Shown: positions 1 through 10,518, counted from the first letter of the stretch. The stretch: 64,000 bases of DNA from Paracoccaceae bacterium (GCA_022822495.1 JAJEBQ010000037.1:18867-82866), one strand, 5' to 3'. A program made the numbers and translations. Notes: generated by a model not told the origin, from the sequence alone.

Positions 1-623
1 CCGTTTCCCATGAGGCAGAAATCGATTACACTCACAAAAAACAGACAGGTGGTGCTGGTCAGTTTGCCCGTGTCAAGATGATCATTGAACCCCAGGAAAT
101 CGGCAAGGGCTTCAGTTTTGAGTCCAAGATTGTAGGCGGTGCGATTCCAAAGGAATACATTCCAGGAGTTGAAAAGGGTATTCAATCAGTGATGGATTCA
201 GGCCCACTAGCTGGTTTTCCGGTCATTGACTTCAAGGTAACACTTATTGATGGTGCTTTTCATGATGTCGACTCATCGGTCATGGCCTTTGAGCTCTGTG
301 CCCGTGCGGCCATGCGGGAAGGCCTCAAGAAAGCTGGGGTAAAACTCTTGGAACCAGTCATGAAAGTCGAAGTTGTAACCCCCGAAGAATACACTGGTAC
401 GGTCAACGGCGATTTGACCAAACGACGTGGACAGGTCCAAGGACAGGAGCTAAGAGGAAACTCGACGGCGATTGCTGGCAATGTACCACTGGCCAATATG
501 TTCGGATACATCAACAATCTTCGTTCGATGACCTCCGGCAGGGCCAATTTTACAATGCAGTTTTCTCATTATGAGGCTGTACCACAAAATATCTCGGAAG
601 AGATTCAATCTAAATATGCGTGA
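1..623 (+). CDS. fusA: Elongation factor G, C-terminal part (5' end outside window)
   Basis: This is the 3' portion of the translocation GTPase EF-G. The frame is open from base 3 and reads through the domain IV signature [15 protein letters not shown] (about residues 9-23 of the visible part) and ends after the domain V segment [18 protein letters not shown]. Both are diagnostic for EF-G. The GTPase domain lies upstream of the window. EF-G drives tRNA and mRNA translocation in the cytoplasm. It lies 39 bp before tuf, the usual str-operon order, so rpsL and rpsG are expected upstream. No frameshift is visible in the part seen. Confidence 0.96.
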   Translation, partial: VSHEAEIDYTHKKQTGGAGQFARVKMIIEPQEIGKGFSFESKIVGGAIPKEYIPGVEKGIQSVMDSGPLAGFPVIDFKVTLIDGAFHDVDSSVMAFELCARAAMREGLKKAGVKLLEPVMKVEVVTPEEYTGTVNGDLTKRRGQVQGQELRGNSTAIAGNVPLANMFGYINNLRSMTSGRANFTMQFSHYEAVPQNISEEIQSKYA

Positions 624-662
624 AGCTCTTAACAAGTTCGGTTAACCAGAAAGGATTATCAG

Positions 663-1838
663 ATGGCTAAGGAAACTTTTATTCGAAACAAACCCCATGT
701 CAACGTCGGTACGATTGGCCATGTTGACCACGGTAAAACAACATTAACTGCTGCGATTACCAAGTATTTTGGTGAATTTACCCCCTATGACAAAATTGAT
801 GGTGCACCAGAGGAAAAGGATCGGGGTATTACAATTTCAACAGCGCACGTTGAATATGAAACGGAAGCCCGTCACTATGCACATGTCGACTGCCCAGGTC
901 ATGCTGACTATGTCAAAAACATGATTACAGGTGCTGCCCAGATGGACGGAGCTATTCTGGTGGTGAGTGCTGCTGATGGTCCCATGCCACAGACCCGTGA
1001 GCATATTCTTCTGGCCCGGCAGGTCGGTGTTCCCTCCCTCGTGGTTTACATGAACAAAGTCGACCAGGTTGATGATGAAGAGCTTCTCGAATTGGTGGAA
1101 TTGGAAATTCGTGAATTGCTTAACGAATATGAATTTCCGGGTGATGACATTGCCATCATCATGGGATCTGCTCTGGCAGCCATGGAAGGTACCAATGACG
1201 AGATTGGCGAAAACAGCATCAAACAGCTGATGGAAGCCGTTGATGCCAATATTCCTACACCTGACCGCCCGATTGATCAGCCCTTCCTGATGCCCATTGA
1301 AGATGTGTTTTCAATTTCCGGCCGTGGTACGGTTGTTACAGGCAGGGTCGAAAGGGGTGTTGTCAAAGTGGGTGATGAAATCGAGGTTGTCGGTATCCGG
1401 GATACTTCCAAAACGACCTGTACCGGTGTTGAGATGTTCCGCAAACTGTTGGATCGTGGCGAAGCCGGGGATAATATCGGTGCACTTTTGCGCGGTGTCG
1501 GGCGAGATGGGGTTGAAAGAGGCCAGGTGCTTTGTAAACCCGGATCGGTTACACCACACACTGAATTCGAAGCCGAGGCCTATATTCTGGACAAATCGGA
1601 AGGCGGTCGGCACACACCTTTCTTTACCAACTATCGTCCACAGTTCTACTTCCGAACAACCGATGTAACGGGTTCGGTTGAACTGCCAGAGAATGTCGAG
1701 ATGGTTATGCCAGGTGATAATGTTCGCTTCAAGGTTAAACTCATCAACCCAATTGCGATGGAAGAAAAACTACGGTTTGCCATCCGGGAAGGTGGAAGAA
1801 CTGTCGGAGCCGGTGTTGTAACCAAGATAATTAAGTGA
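663..1838 (+). CDS. tuf: Elongation factor Tu
   Basis: EF-Tu carries aminoacyl-tRNA to the ribosomal A site as a GTP complex. The 391-residue protein has the P-loop GHVDHGKT (about 19-26), the switch [10 protein letters not shown], the guanine-specificity motif NKVD and a downstream GSAL motif, followed by the two beta-barrel domains and the conserved C-terminus ending in VVTKIIK. Length is normal for alphaproteobacteria. The ATG at 663 is preceded by AAAGGA at about 8 nt. It sits between fusA and rpsJ. The 52-bp gap to rpsJ contains a short GGGCA/TGCCC inverted repeat that is too weak to call a terminator. Confidence 0.98.
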   Translation: MAKETFIRNKPHVNVGTIGHVDHGKTTLTAAITKYFGEFTPYDKIDGAPEEKDRGITISTAHVEYETEARHYAHVDCPGHADYVKNMITGAAQMDGAILVVSAADGPMPQTREHILLARQVGVPSLVVYMNKVDQVDDEELLELVELEIRELLNEYEFPGDDIAIIMGSALAAMEGTNDEIGENSIKQLMEAVDANIPTPDRPIDQPFLMPIEDVFSISGRGTVVTGRVERGVVKVGDEIEVVGIRDTSKTTCTGVEMFRKLLDRGEAGDNIGALLRGVGRDGVERGQVLCKPGSVTPHTEFEAEAYILDKSEGGRHTPFFTNYRPQFYFRTTDVTGSVELPENVEMVMPGDNVRFKVKLINPIAMEEKLRFAIREGGRTVGAGVVTKIIK

Positions 1839-1890
1839 TTTTGAGGGGCATGGACAAGGGTTTGTGCCCTTTTGCTTTCGGAGTTAGAGT

Positions 1891-2202
1891 ATGAGTCAAC
1901 ATCAAAATATTCGCATTCAGTTGAAGGCCTTTGATTACAGGGTTCTTGATGCCTGTGCTTCCGAACTCATTGATACGGTCAGGCGGACTGGTGCACGTTG
2001 GCGGGGGCCCATACCCTTACCGAACAAAATTGAAAAATTCACGGTTTTGCGGGGACCTCACATAGACAAGAAGTCCCGTGAGCAGATGGAAATTCGAACC
2101 CATAAGCGGGTAATCGATATCATTGATCCTACGCCGCAAACTGTTGATGCACTTATGAAACTAGAACTCGCGGCAGGTGTTGCCGTGGAATTGAAACTTT
2201 AG
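1891..2202 (+). CDS. rpsJ: 30S ribosomal protein S10 (uS10)
   Basis: First gene of the S10 operon. The 103-residue protein carries the S10 signatures [14 protein letters not shown] at the N-terminus and [19 protein letters not shown] in the middle loop. S10 sits in the 30S head and, as known in E. coli, also binds NusB during transcription antitermination. Length is that of the family. A GGAG element lies about 9 nt before the ATG. It is followed after one base by the rplC reading frame and is surely co-transcribed. Confidence 0.98.
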   Translation: MSQHQNIRIQLKAFDYRVLDACASELIDTVRRTGARWRGPIPLPNKIEKFTVLRGPHIDKKSREQMEIRTHKRVIDIIDPTPQTVDALMKLELAAGVAVELKL

Positions 2203-2218
2203 GATGGGAGATTCCGGA

Positions 2219-2944
2219 ATGCGTTCTGGGGTGATTGCCAAAAAATTGGGAATGACACGTTTGTTCCAGGATGACGGTAAGCAGATACCTGTTACTGTTC
2301 TTCACCTGGACAATCTTCAGGTCTTGGCCCAACGTACAGAAAACCGCGATGGTTATACTGCTGTCCAGTTAGGTACTGGCGCAGCCAAAGCCAAGCGCGT
2401 CTCGAAGGCCATGCGTGGCCATTTTGCCTTGGCCCAAGTGGCCCCCAAGAAAAAATTGGCTGAGTTCCGGGTTTCACCAGATAACCTGATTGAAATCGGG
2501 GCTGAAATAACAGCTGATCATTTCTTGCCCGGCCAGAAAGTCGATGTCTCTGGCACCTCAATCGGAAAAGGCTTTGCAGGCGCCATGAAGAGACACAATT
2601 TTGCCGGTTTACGTGCCTCACACGGTGTATCGGTAAGCCACAGGTCACATGGATCAACTGGCCAATGTCAGGACCCCGGCAAGGTTTTCAAGGGCAAGAA
2701 GATGGCCGGGCACATGGGTAATACCAAGGTTACCACTCAGAACCTTGAAGTCATGCAGACTGATGCCGAAAATGGCCTCATTCTTGTTAAGGGATCCGTT
2801 CCGGGGTCCAAGGGCGGATGGGTCACAATTCGGGATGCCTGCAAGAAAAAAACACCTGATAACCTTCCCTTGCCAGGCTCAATTAGGAGTTTAGTCGAGC
2901 CTGCCGCCGCAAACGAGGATGTAACCGAGGAGGCTGAATCATGA
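2219..2944 (+). CDS. rplC: 50S ribosomal protein L3 (uL3)
   Basis: L3 is an early assembly protein of the 50S subunit whose central extension reaches the peptidyl transferase centre. The 241-residue product begins [13 protein letters not shown] and contains [14 protein letters not shown] and KMAGHMG, the loop carrying the glutamine that PrmB methylates in E. coli. I place the start at 2219, not at the upstream in-frame ATG at 2204. The family starts here, and the purine-rich GGGAG at 2206-2210 is well spaced for 2219 but overlaps the alternative. Its last four bases overlap rplD (ATGA), suggesting coupled translation. Confidence 0.96.
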   Translation: MRSGVIAKKLGMTRLFQDDGKQIPVTVLHLDNLQVLAQRTENRDGYTAVQLGTGAAKAKRVSKAMRGHFALAQVAPKKKLAEFRVSPDNLIEIGAEITADHFLPGQKVDVSGTSIGKGFAGAMKRHNFAGLRASHGVSVSHRSHGSTGQCQDPGKVFKGKKMAGHMGNTKVTTQNLEVMQTDAENGLILVKGSVPGSKGGWVTIRDACKKKTPDNLPLPGSIRSLVEPAAANEDVTEEAES

Positions 2945-3561
2945 AAACCAAAGTGATCAGTTTTGACGGTGAAAAAGTAGAATCGGTTGACTTGCGGGAG
3001 GATATTTTTGGTCTTGAAAGCAGGCCAGACATATTGAATCGTGTTGTCCGCTGGCAACGATCTCGTAAACAGCAAGGTACACATAAAGTAAAGACCCGTT
3101 CGGAAACCAGTTATTCCAGACGCAAGATTTACCGCCAGAAGGGAACTGGTGGTGCACGTCATGGTGATCGTAATGCTCCGATTTTCTCTGGCGGCGGGGT
3201 TTACAAGGGTCCAAAAGTGCGTGATCACAGCCATGACCTACCTAAGAAAGTACGCAAGTTGGGTTTGAAGATGGCCCTTTCTTCCAAATTAAAGAACAGC
3301 GAGCTGGTCATCTTGGCCAAGGCCAAAATGGACACTTCAAAAACCACCGAGTTGAACGACAAAATCAAAAGCCTGGGATGGAAAAAAACCTTGGTTATTG
3401 ACGGTGGCCGAGTTGATGAGAACTTCGCCCGGGCAGCCCGCAACATACCGGATCTGGATGTATTGCCACAACAGGGTGCAAATGTCTATGACATTCTTAA
3501 ATGTTCGACCCTGGTGATAACTGTTGATGGCTTAAATGCCTTGCAGGAGAGGATGTCATGA
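2941..3561 (+). CDS. rplD: 50S ribosomal protein L4 (uL4)
   Basis: L4 binds 23S rRNA and its long loop lines the exit tunnel. In E. coli it also represses the S10 operon, but no evidence for that is visible here. The 206-residue protein has the loop motif [18 protein letters not shown] and [20 protein letters not shown] typical of L4. The start overlaps the end of rplC by four bases and has GGAGG inside rplC as ribosome binding site. The stop overlaps rplW by four bases. Confidence 0.97.
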   Translation: MKTKVISFDGEKVESVDLREDIFGLESRPDILNRVVRWQRSRKQQGTHKVKTRSETSYSRRKIYRQKGTGGARHGDRNAPIFSGGGVYKGPKVRDHSHDLPKKVRKLGLKMALSSKLKNSELVILAKAKMDTSKTTELNDKIKSLGWKKTLVIDGGRVDENFARAARNIPDLDVLPQQGANVYDILKCSTLVITVDGLNALQERMS

Positions 3562-3854
3562 AACCAAAAGCTGAACATTACGACATGATTGTCCGCCCCA
3601 GGATTACCGAAAAATCCACCAAGGCTTCGGAAGTCAATACAGTTGTATTTGAAACAACAATGAATGCCACCAAACCCAAAATCAAGGAAGCAGTTGAAGC
3701 CATTTTCAAGGTAAAGGTTGCATCTGTAAACACAGCCATCCAGAGGGGAAAACGAACTCGGTTCAGGGGACGGCCTGGTAAAAGAAAAGATATAAAAAAG
3801 GCCTTTGTCCGTTTGCAGGAAGGTCATTCAATTGATACTGGTGGATCAAGATGA
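3558..3854 (+). CDS. rplW: 50S ribosomal protein L23 (uL23)
   Basis: L23 lies at the mouth of the exit tunnel and is the docking site for trigger factor and SRP. The 98-residue protein shows the family pattern IVRPRITEKSTKASE near the N-terminus and AIEAIFKVKV-type RNA-binding sequence, here KEAVEAIFKVKVASVN, followed by the basic loop RGKRTRFRGRPGKRKDIKKA. It overlaps rplD by four bases, with GGAGAGG upstream. A 60-bp gap follows before rplB. Confidence 0.97.
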   Translation: MKPKAEHYDMIVRPRITEKSTKASEVNTVVFETTMNATKPKIKEAVEAIFKVKVASVNTAIQRGKRTRFRGRPGKRKDIKKAFVRLQEGHSIDTGGSR

Positions 3855-3914
3855 TGAGGACCTGTTCCATACTTTTGTCCAATTCCACCAACTTAGGGAA
3901 TAAAGGGTAGTTGT

Positions 3915-4754
3915 ATGGCCTTAAAGTCGTATAAACCGATTACTCCTGGGCGACGAGGGCTTGTTCTCGTTGATCGTTCCCATCTTTGGAAAGGGAAACC
4001 TGTTAAATCCCTTAGTGAGGGACTTACATCCAAGGGTGGTCGCAACAACCAGGGACGAATTACTGTCAGGCACCGAGGTGGTGGCGCCAAACGTCTGTAT
4101 CGAAAAATAGATTTCAAGCGCAAGAAGCAGGATGTGTTTGGTACCGTCGAGCGTTTTGAGTATGATCCCAACCGCTCGGCATTTATTGCCTTGATCAAAT
4201 ATGATGATTCCGACATCTCCTATATCCTTGCCCCGCAGCGACTTGCGGTAGGTGATAAGATTATCTCCTCGGCCCGGGCCGATATCAAACCGGGTAATGC
4301 AATGCCTTTTTCTGGTATGCCGATTGGAACGATCGTTCACAATGTAGAAATGAAACCTGGCAAGGGTGGACAAATAGCCCGGGCTGCTGGTACCTATGCC
4401 CAGTTCATAGGCCGGGATGGAGGTTATGCACAGCTGCGGTTGTCATCCGGCGAGTTGAGAGTTGTTCACCAGAATTGTCGGGCAACAGTTGGTGCTGTGT
4501 CCAACCCGGATAATTCCAATACCAATCTTGGTAAAGCCGGTCGAACCCGTAATCTGGGCATAAGACCGACTGTACGTGGTGTGGTCATGAATCCCGTTGA
4601 TCACCCACATGGTGGTGGTGAAGGTAAATCCAGCGGAGGTCGTCATCCTGTGACACCTTGGGGCAAACCTACCAGAGGTATGAAAACTCGCAAGAACAAG
4701 ACGACGGATAAATACATCTTGCGGCGTCGATCAGTGCGAAAGAAAGGACGTTAA
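3915..4754 (+). CDS. rplB: 50S ribosomal protein L2 (uL2)
   Basis: L2 is one of the most conserved 50S proteins, needed for subunit joining and peptidyl transfer. The 279-residue protein opens with [15 protein letters not shown], contains [12 protein letters not shown] and ends with the highly conserved [13 protein letters not shown] block near residue 225-237, which contains the functionally important histidine. The start codon follows an AAAGGG element. Two bases separate its stop from rpsS. Confidence 0.98.
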   Translation: MALKSYKPITPGRRGLVLVDRSHLWKGKPVKSLSEGLTSKGGRNNQGRITVRHRGGGAKRLYRKIDFKRKKQDVFGTVERFEYDPNRSAFIALIKYDDSDISYILAPQRLAVGDKIISSARADIKPGNAMPFSGMPIGTIVHNVEMKPGKGGQIARAAGTYAQFIGRDGGYAQLRLSSGELRVVHQNCRATVGAVSNPDNSNTNLGKAGRTRNLGIRPTVRGVVMNPVDHPHGGGEGKSSGGRHPVTPWGKPTRGMKTRKNKTTDKYILRRRSVRKKGR

Positions 4755-4756
4755 TT

Positions 4757-5035
4757 ATGGCACGATCAACATGGAAAGGTCCTTTTGTGGATTCTTACGT
4801 TTTGAAAAAGGCTGAAAAGGCGAAACAATCCGGGCGAAGGGATGTCATAAAGATATGGTCCCGTCGATCAACTATCTTGCCACAGTTTGTTGGTCTTACC
4901 TTTGGTGTTCACAATGGCCGAAAGCATATCCCTGTTTTGGTAACCGAAGAAATGATAGGTCAGAAATTTGGCGAGTACTCTCCAACGAGGACATTTTACA
5001 GCCATGATGCCGACAAAAAGGCCAAAAGGAGATAA
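4757..5035 (+). CDS. rpsS: 30S ribosomal protein S19 (uS19)
   Basis: S19 forms part of the 30S head with S13 and contacts A-site tRNA. The 92-residue protein starts [12 protein letters not shown] and contains [16 protein letters not shown] and the [12 protein letters not shown] signature. Length and motifs are normal. An AAAGGA element inside the end of rplB precedes the start. rplV follows after a 9-bp gap. Its usual partner S13 is not encoded in this window. Confidence 0.98.
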   Translation: MARSTWKGPFVDSYVLKKAEKAKQSGRRDVIKIWSRRSTILPQFVGLTFGVHNGRKHIPVLVTEEMIGQKFGEYSPTRTFYSHDADKKAKRR

Positions 5036-5044
5036 GACTCAGTC

Positions 5045-5413
5045 ATGACTAAAATTCAGAGTAGAATGCCTTACACCCAGGCTGTAGCCATAGGCAGAAT
5101 GATTAGGGTATCCCCTCAGAAACTGAACCAGGTGGCTGCTCTCATCAGAGGTAAGGGACTTCATGAAGCCTTCAATATACTGACCTTTTCAGAAAAACGG
5201 ATCGCCAAGGAAGTTTACAAGGTGTTACGCACGGCCATGCACAATGCCGATCAAAATGTCGGACTGGATGTTGATCGCTTGAAGGTTGCCGAAGCCTATG
5301 TCGGTAAAAACATAACCATGAAAAGGATTAAACCCAGAGCAAGAGGAAGGGCGAACAGAATTGTCAAACCATTTTCACAAATTACAATCATCGTTGAAGA
5401 AGTAGAGGATTAA
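5045..5413 (+). CDS. rplV: 50S ribosomal protein L22 (uL22)
   Basis: L22 reaches from the outside of the 50S subunit to the exit-tunnel constriction through a beta-hairpin. The 122-residue protein shows the L22 core [18 protein letters not shown] and the hairpin and basic tip [18 protein letters not shown]. It ends in acidic residues, as is common in alphaproteobacteria. The AAAGGAG element lies about 13 nt upstream, slightly far. It sits four bases before rpsC. Confidence 0.97.
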   Translation: MTKIQSRMPYTQAVAIGRMIRVSPQKLNQVAALIRGKGLHEAFNILTFSEKRIAKEVYKVLRTAMHNADQNVGLDVDRLKVAEAYVGKNITMKRIKPRARGRANRIVKPFSQITIIVEEVED

Positions 5414-5417
5414 TCTG

Positions 5418-6116
5418 ATGGGTCAAAAAGTTAATCCTATCGCCATGCGGCTCCAGATCAACAGGACTTGGGACAGCAGATGGTATGCCAACAAGCGGGA
5501 GTATGGAGACCTTCTTCTGGAGGATTTCAAAATCAGGGCCTTTATCAAAAAGGAATGTTCACAGGCAGGAATCAGTCGTGTTATAATTGAGCGTCCTTAC
5601 AAGAAATGCCGCATAACCGTACATTCCGCCCGACCAGGTGTTATCGTTGGCCGCAAGGGGGCAGAGGTAGAAGCCCTTAAGACTGCCTTGCGCAAACTAA
5701 CGGACTCTGAACTCTTTTTCAATATCGTTGAAGTTAAGAGGCCCGAAATAGATGCCCAGCTGGCAGCCGATTCAGTTGCCCAGCAGATCGAAAACCGCGT
5801 ATCCTTCCGCAGGGCCATGAAACGCTCGGTCCAAAGTGCCATGCGCATGGGTGCCCTGGGTGTAAGGGTCAATGTTGCCGGTCGACTTGGGGGGGCTGAA
5901 ATTGCCCGAACCGAATGGTACCGGGAGGGGCGTGTTCCCCTGCATACTCTCCGTGCTGATGTTGACTATGCCCAGGCAACAGCTTCTACTCCCTATGGTG
6001 TTATCGGCGTCAAGGTTTGGATCTTCAAGGGTGAAATTATGGAGCATGACCCCTCGGCAAGAGACCGTCGGGATCAGGTTCTAAGAGAAGGTGGGGTTGG
6101 CCCACGTCGATCATAA
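5418..6116 (+). CDS. rpsC: 30S ribosomal protein S3 (uS3)
   Basis: S3 forms the mRNA entry channel with S4 and S5 and contributes to ribosomal helicase activity. The 232-residue protein begins [16 protein letters not shown] and holds a KH domain whose GXXG loop appears as [11 protein letters not shown] (about residues 73-83). The C-terminal domain includes [17 protein letters not shown] and [22 protein letters not shown] precedes the start. It is followed by rplP after 15 bp. Confidence 0.98.
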   Translation: MGQKVNPIAMRLQINRTWDSRWYANKREYGDLLLEDFKIRAFIKKECSQAGISRVIIERPYKKCRITVHSARPGVIVGRKGAEVEALKTALRKLTDSELFFNIVEVKRPEIDAQLAADSVAQQIENRVSFRRAMKRSVQSAMRMGALGVRVNVAGRLGGAEIARTEWYREGRVPLHTLRADVDYAQATASTPYGVIGVKVWIFKGEIMEHDPSARDRRDQVLREGGVGPRRS

Positions 6117-6131
6117 TCTGAGGATTAAACA

Positions 6132-6545
6132 ATGTTACAACCAAAGAAGCCACGTTTCCGGAAACAACACAAGGGGCGTATTCATGGCAATTCCAAGGGT
6201 GGAACTGCCTTGAATTTTGGTTCCTATGGACTGAAGGCCATTGAACCTGAACGCGTAACCGCCAGGCAAATTGAGGCTGCTCGTAGGGCCATGACACGAA
6301 AAATGAAGCGACAGGGAAGAGTCTGGATTAGAATTTTTCCTGATGTGCCTGTCTCCAAAAAGCCTACCGAGGTGCGTATGGGTAAAGGTAAGGGGTCAGT
6401 GGAATATTGGGCTGCCAGGGTCAAACCAGGTCGGGTCATGTTTGAAATTGATGGTGTCACTGATGGAATTGCCCGTGAGGCGCTCAGGTTGGCGGCAATG
6501 AAATTGCCTGTTAAAACCCGTATTGTGCAACGGGATGATTGGTGA
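6132..6545 (+). CDS. rplP: 50S ribosomal protein L16 (uL16)
   Basis: L16 sits near the A-site tRNA and the peptidyl transferase centre. The 137-residue protein starts [16 protein letters not shown] and carries [12 protein letters not shown] and [11 protein letters not shown], the region that includes the arginine hydroxylated by YcfD-type oxygenases in some bacteria. GAGG lies upstream of the ATG. It is in the standard place between rpsC and rpmC. Confidence 0.98.
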   Translation: MLQPKKPRFRKQHKGRIHGNSKGGTALNFGSYGLKAIEPERVTARQIEAARRAMTRKMKRQGRVWIRIFPDVPVSKKPTEVRMGKGKGSVEYWAARVKPGRVMFEIDGVTDGIAREALRLAAMKLPVKTRIVQRDDW

Positions 6546-6586
6546 TTGGTTGCTGATATTGAGGCCACTGGAATAGGAAAATAGTC

Positions 6587-6778
6587 ATGGATGCGTCAGA
6601 GTTACGAGAAAAAACAGCCGACGAGCTTGAGGATAAATTACTTGAGTTGAAAAGAGAGGCTTTCAATATTCGGTTTCGTGTTGCTGAAGGGGACTTTCCC
6701 AACACTTCAAGAATCCGGACAATACGAAGAGATGTGGCACGGATCAAGACCGTGATCCGGGAAAAGGAGAAGGTTTAG
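6587..6778 (+). CDS. rpmC: 50S ribosomal protein L29 (uL29)
   Basis: L29 is a small two-helix protein beside L23 at the exit tunnel. The 63-residue sequence has the family form: an N-terminal helix with [21 protein letters not shown], then [10 protein letters not shown] and the terminal helix with [14 protein letters not shown]. It begins 41 bp after rplP and ends two bases before rpsQ. AGGA lies upstream of the ATG. Confidence 0.97.
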   Translation: MDASELREKTADELEDKLLELKREAFNIRFRVAEGDFPNTSRIRTIRRDVARIKTVIREKEKV

Positions 6779-6780
6779 TC

Positions 6781-7014
6781 ATGCCGAAAAGAATACTGGC
6801 TGGAAAAGTAATCAGCAATGCAAGCGACAAGACAGTTACGGTCTTGGTTGAAAGAAGGTTCATGCATCCAGTCATGAAGAAAACAGTTCGAAAATCGAAG
6901 CGGTATCGTGCCCATGATGCCAATAATTCAGTTCAATTGGGTGACAAGGTTCAAATTAGAGAATGTTCACCTATTTCTAAAACCAAATCCTGGGAAGTTG
7001 TCGAGGCTTCTTAA
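6781..7014 (+). CDS. rpsQ: 30S ribosomal protein S17 (uS17)
   Basis: S17 is an OB-fold primary binder of the 16S rRNA 5' domain. The 77-residue protein begins [21 protein letters not shown] and has [14 protein letters not shown] and the C-terminal [15 protein letters not shown] signature. An AAAGGAGAAGG purine tract inside rpmC serves as ribosome binding site. The following 66-bp gap to rplN is long for this operon. I see no clear hairpin in it. Confidence 0.97.
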   Translation: MPKRILAGKVISNASDKTVTVLVERRFMHPVMKKTVRKSKRYRAHDANNSVQLGDKVQIRECSPISKTKSWEVVEAS

Positions 7015-7080
7015 TCCAGGATAAATATTTTATCGAAACCCTGGGGCAGCATAAGGTCCCCATAGGTCGGGAGTATTAAC

Positions 7081-7449
7081 ATGATTCAGATGCAGACTAA
7101 TCTGGATGTAGCGGATAATTCGGGAGCCCGAAAAATTCAGTGCATCAAGGTGCTCGGCGGTTCCAAGCGAAGATTTGCATCCGTTGGCGACGTTATTGTT
7201 GTTTCAGTCAAGGAAGCCATTCCTAGAGCTCGAGTAAAAAAGGGTGAGGTCCGTAGGGCAGTTATTGTAAGAACGGCCAAGGAAGTTCGTCGTGATGACG
7301 GGACCGTAATTCGCTTTGATAAGAATGCTGCCGTGCTCATCAACAACAACAATGAACCCATCGGAACCAGAATATTTGGCCCAGTGGTTCGGGAGTTGCG
7401 AGCTCTTCGTTTCATGAAAATAATTTCACTTGCTCCGGAGGTATTGTAA
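7081..7449 (+). CDS. rplN: 50S ribosomal protein L14 (uL14)
   Basis: First gene of the spc part of the cluster. L14 lies at the subunit interface and is the binding site of the silencing factor RsfS, whose gene is also in this window at 36215-36610. The 122-residue protein starts [18 protein letters not shown] and contains [17 protein letters not shown] and [24 protein letters not shown], all typical. GGGAG precedes the start. Its stop shares one base with the rplX start. Confidence 0.98.
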   Translation: MIQMQTNLDVADNSGARKIQCIKVLGGSKRRFASVGDVIVVSVKEAIPRARVKKGEVRRAVIVRTAKEVRRDDGTVIRFDKNAAVLINNNNEPIGTRIFGPVVRELRALRFMKIISLAPEVL

Positions 7450-7763
7450 TGGCCGCCAAATTGAAAAAAGGTGACAATGTGGTCGTGATTGCTGGTAAGG
7501 ATATCGGCGCCAGAGGAGTCATCGAAAGTATCTCTCCAGCCCGGGGAAAAGCTGTCGTAGATGGTATCAATATTGCCATTCGCCATAACAAGCGGACACA
7601 AAATCAAGAAGCCGCCAAGGTGCCCGTCTCTATGCCGATTGATCTTTCCAATCTGGCTCTAGTTGATCCTTCGGACGACAAACCCACCCGGGTCGGATTT
7701 AGAATGGAAGATGGTAAAAAGGTAAGGTTTTCCAAACGAACTGGAGTATTGATTGATGGCTAG
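7449..7763 (+). CDS. rplX: 50S ribosomal protein L24 (uL24)
   Basis: L24 starts 50S assembly and has a KOW domain. The 104-residue protein shows [19 protein letters not shown] (KOW, about residues 5-23), followed by [19 protein letters not shown] and [10 protein letters not shown] at the C-terminus. The start codon overlaps the rplN stop by one base. The end overlaps rplE by eight bases, so translational coupling on both sides is likely. Confidence 0.97.
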   Translation: MAAKLKKGDNVVVIAGKDIGARGVIESISPARGKAVVDGINIAIRHNKRTQNQEAAKVPVSMPIDLSNLALVDPSDDKPTRVGFRMEDGKKVRFSKRTGVLIDG

Positions 7764-8307
7764 TTCAACACCTCGTTTAAAAAGTATTTATGAAGACAAG
7801 ATCAAACCTTCCTTAATGGAGGAATATGGCTACAAAAATGCCATGATGGTCCCCAAGCTCGACAAGATTGTCCTTAATATGGGTGTTGGGGAAGCGGTCA
7901 AGGATTCCAAAAAAGCCAAAGCAGCCGAAGCAGAACTGACGGCAATTGCCGGACAGAAAGCCGTTCCAACCAGAGCTCGCCAATCGCTTTCAGGTTTCCG
8001 GCTCAGAGAGGGTATGGTCATAGGAGCAAAGGTAACCCTTCGGGGTAATCGCATGTATGAGTTTCTGGACAGGCTGGTTGTCATTGCCCTGCCCCGGGTT
8101 CGGGATTTTCGGGGTGTAACAGAAAAATCTTTTGATGGCAATGGCAATTTCTCCCTCGGATTAAGGGAGCATATCGTGTTTCCAGAAATAGATTATGATA
8201 AGGTGGATGAGATCAGAGGTCTTGATGTCACCATCTGCACAACTGCCAAATCAGACAAGGAAGCAAAAAGTCTTCTGGTAAAATTGAACCTTCCTTTCAG
8301 GAACTAA
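7756..8307 (+). CDS. rplE: 50S ribosomal protein L5 (uL5)
   Basis: L5 binds 5S rRNA and forms the central protuberance with L18. The 183-residue protein has [35 protein letters not shown] and the C-terminal [19 protein letters not shown], all family hallmarks. I choose the ATG at 7756. A TTG one codon upstream is in frame but less likely, and GGAG lies at a suitable distance from 7756. The start lies inside the end of rplX. Confidence 0.97.
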   Translation: MASSTPRLKSIYEDKIKPSLMEEYGYKNAMMVPKLDKIVLNMGVGEAVKDSKKAKAAEAELTAIAGQKAVPTRARQSLSGFRLREGMVIGAKVTLRGNRMYEFLDRLVVIALPRVRDFRGVTEKSFDGNGNFSLGLREHIVFPEIDYDKVDEIRGLDVTICTTAKSDKEAKSLLVKLNLPFRN

Positions 8308-8324
8308 ATACGGAGATAACCGCA

Positions 8325-8630
8325 ATGGCTAAAAAAGCAATGGTGGAAAGAGAATTGAAGCGACAAAGGCTGGTCAAGAAATATGAAGCCAAACGGGCTC
8401 ATTTGAAAGCCATTATCAATAACAGGGAGCTACCCCTGGATGAACGGTTTTCGGCCAATCTCAAATTGGCCAAATTGCCCCGCAATTCATCGGCAACCAG
8501 GTTACATAATCGATGTGAATTGACTGGTCGCCCCAAGGGGTATTACCGCAAACTGAGGATTTCACGTATTGCCCTGCGTGAATATGGTGGTTTTGGCCAG
8601 ATCCCGGGCATGGTTAAGTCAAGTTGGTAG
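8325..8630 (+). CDS. rpsN: 30S ribosomal protein S14 (uS14), zinc-free form
   Basis: S14 is part of the 30S head. The 101-residue product is the long form without CXXC zinc motifs, as in E. coli. It carries [15 protein letters not shown] and the C-terminal block [20 protein letters not shown] followed by [13 protein letters not shown]. Only one cysteine is present. GGAG precedes the ATG. It lies between rplE and rpsH as usual. Confidence 0.97.
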   Translation: MAKKAMVERELKRQRLVKKYEAKRAHLKAIINNRELPLDERFSANLKLAKLPRNSSATRLHNRCELTGRPKGYYRKLRISRIALREYGGFGQIPGMVKSSW

Positions 8631-8642
8631 GAGTAAGCGATT

Positions 8643-9041
8643 ATGTCATTCAGTGACCCAGTTGGAGATATGTTGACCCGTATCAGGAACGGGCAAATGC
8701 GCAAGAAGGGATCAATCATGTCACCCTCCTCCAAATTGCGGATTTGGGTTCTTGATGTGCTCATGGAGGACGGGTACATTCTCGGCTATGAGCAGGTGGA
8801 TAATGAGCAGGGTTTCAAGGAACTTGAAATCAGGTTGAAATACTTTAAAGGCGCCCCAGCCATCAGGGAACTCAATCGTGTTTCCAAGCCCGGACGAAGG
8901 GTCTATTCGAGTGTGAAGAATCTCCCCTATGTCAGACAGGGCCTGGGTGTGGCCATTATCTCAACCGCCAAAGGCGTCATGTCCGATGCCAAAGCTCGCC
9001 AACATAATGTTGGTGGTGAAATTCTATGTACGGTGTTTTAG
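8643..9041 (+). CDS. rpsH: 30S ribosomal protein S8 (uS8)
   Basis: S8 binds the central domain of 16S rRNA and, in E. coli, represses the spc operon. The 132-residue protein begins [18 protein letters not shown] and ends with the signature [20 protein letters not shown] followed by [11 protein letters not shown] strong AGGAG element precedes the ATG. An 11-bp gap separates it from rplF. Confidence 0.98.
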   Translation: MSFSDPVGDMLTRIRNGQMRKKGSIMSPSSKLRIWVLDVLMEDGYILGYEQVDNEQGFKELEIRLKYFKGAPAIRELNRVSKPGRRVYSSVKNLPYVRQGLGVAIISTAKGVMSDAKARQHNVGGEILCTVF

Positions 9042-9051
9042 GAGAATTAAC

Positions 9052-9585
9052 ATGTCTCGGATAGGGAAATTACCGATCAAAATACCAACTAGTGTTGAGG
9101 CCAAACTGGAAGGCCAGGAGGTTACTGTCAAAGGACCGAGGGGGACCTTGTGCTTTACCATTCCTGATGAGATTCAGGGAAGCATGGAAAATCAGGAGAT
9201 CAGGGTCACTCCCAGGCAAAACAATATCAAAAGCCGCCAGAAATGGGGTATGTCGCGAACCATGGTAGCCAACTGCGTCAAAGGCGTGACCGAAGGTTTC
9301 ACCAAGGAGTTGCAAATCAGTGGTGTGGGGTACAGGGCACAAATGAAGGGAAAATCCCTGCATTTAACCTTGGGTCTCAGCCATGATGTCAATATTGATG
9401 TCCCCGATGATATTACCATTTCAACACCTTCCAATACCAGAATTGTTGTGGAGGGAAATGATCCTCAGGTTGTTGGCAAAGTGGCCGCGGACATTCGTAA
9501 ATGGCGTCCACCTGAACCGTATAAGGGAAAGGGTATCAGGTATCTTAATGAATATATTTACCGCAAGGTAGGCAAGAAGAAGTAG
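9052..9585 (+). CDS. rplF: 50S ribosomal protein L6 (uL6)
   Basis: L6 lies near the sarcin-ricin loop and the factor-binding site. The 177-residue protein starts MSRIGKLPIKIP and has the duplicated L6 fold, with GVGYRAQMKGKSLHLTLGLSH in the second half and the C-terminal signature GKVAADIRKWRPPEPYKGKG. The reading frame is open further upstream inside rpsH. The ATG at 9052, eight bases after AGGAG, matches the family start, so the upstream part is not coding for L6. Confidence 0.97.
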   Translation: MSRIGKLPIKIPTSVEAKLEGQEVTVKGPRGTLCFTIPDEIQGSMENQEIRVTPRQNNIKSRQKWGMSRTMVANCVKGVTEGFTKELQISGVGYRAQMKGKSLHLTLGLSHDVNIDVPDDITISTPSNTRIVVEGNDPQVVGKVAADIRKWRPPEPYKGKGIRYLNEYIYRKVGKKK

Positions 9586-9593
9586 GTGTAACT

Positions 9594-9953
9594 ATGGCTA
9601 CCAGCAAAAAAGACCTCTTTAAACGAAGAAAATCAAGGGTACGACACCGCTTGAAAACGGTCAGTACCGATCGCCCTCGGCTTTCAGTATTTCGTTCTAA
9701 CAGGAACATTAGTGTTCAGGTAATTGATGACGTAAAGGGTGTAACCCTGGCTTCAGCTTCAACTTTGGAAAAAGATCTCGGAATAACCAGAGGCAATAAT
9801 ATCACCGCTGCCGAAGTCATTGGTGCAACCATAGCTGAACGGGCCAAGAAGGCAGGAATTGCAAAATGTTATTTTGATCGAGGTGGGTACATGTATCACG
9901 GCCGAGTAAAAGCTCTAGCCGATTCTGCCCGAACAAACGGATTAGAGATTTAG
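9594..9953 (+). CDS. rplR: 50S ribosomal protein L18 (uL18)
   Basis: L18 carries 5S rRNA into the 50S subunit. The 119-residue protein has the basic N-terminal tail [17 protein letters not shown], the core [20 protein letters not shown] and the C-terminal [20 protein letters not shown] followed by REG-type residues (here RTNGLEI). The context rplF-rplR-rpsE is standard. Ten bases separate it from rpsE. Confidence 0.97.
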   Translation: MATSKKDLFKRRKSRVRHRLKTVSTDRPRLSVFRSNRNISVQVIDDVKGVTLASASTLEKDLGITRGNNITAAEVIGATIAERAKKAGIAKCYFDRGGYMYHGRVKALADSARTNGLEI

Positions 9954-9963
9954 GAGACGATGG

Positions 9964-10509
9964 ATGGCACGAGATGATAAAAGGCGTTCCAAAGAAGATA
10001 GCCCCGATTATGGCGAACGATTGGTTGCAATCAACCGGGTTTCCAAGACGGTCAAGGGTGGTAAGCGCTTTGGCTTTTCTGCCTTGGTTGTCGTAGGTGA
10101 CCAGAATGGACGTGTGGGCTTTGGCAAGGGCAAAGCCAAGGAAGTCCCAGAGGCCATTCGCAAAGCTACTGAAAATGCTAAAAGAAATCTTCATCGAGTT
10201 CCACTGAAGCAGGGAAGAACCCTCTATCACGACATGGAAGGGACGCATGGAGCAGGGAAAGTTGTTTTGCGAACCGCACCTCCAGGTACTGGTATCATTG
10301 CTGGTGGTCCCATGCGTGCAGTATTCGAAATGCTTGGTGTTCAGGATGTCGTAGCCAAATCAATTGGATCCCAGAATCCTTACAACATGATTAGGGCGAC
10401 AATCAATGCCTTAAGGAAAATCTGTAATCCTCGGCAGGTTGCCAACAGACGTGGTCTGAAAGTATCTGATATTACCCGTAAGCCTGATCTTCAATCAACA
10501 GCACCCTAG
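9964..10509 (+). CDS. rpsE: 30S ribosomal protein S5 (uS5)
   Basis: S5 contributes to decoding fidelity and the mRNA entry channel. The 181-residue protein has a double-stranded RNA-binding N-terminal domain with [20 protein letters not shown] and [20 protein letters not shown], then the second domain with [25 protein letters not shown] lies seven bases before the ATG. The C-terminal tail is slightly extended, as often in alphaproteobacteria. Confidence 0.98.
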   Translation: MARDDKRRSKEDSPDYGERLVAINRVSKTVKGGKRFGFSALVVVGDQNGRVGFGKGKAKEVPEAIRKATENAKRNLHRVPLKQGRTLYHDMEGTHGAGKVVLRTAPPGTGIIAGGPMRAVFEMLGVQDVVAKSIGSQNPYNMIRATINALRKICNPRQVANRRGLKVSDITRKPDLQSTAP

Positions 10510-10518
10510 GAGTTTACC

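Noticed and set aside
1846..1870. GGGCA/TGCCC inverted repeat and short T-run between tuf and rpsJ, possible terminator
   Set aside because: Only five base pairs with a 14-base loop, too weak, and rpsJ is expected to be read from upstream as well.
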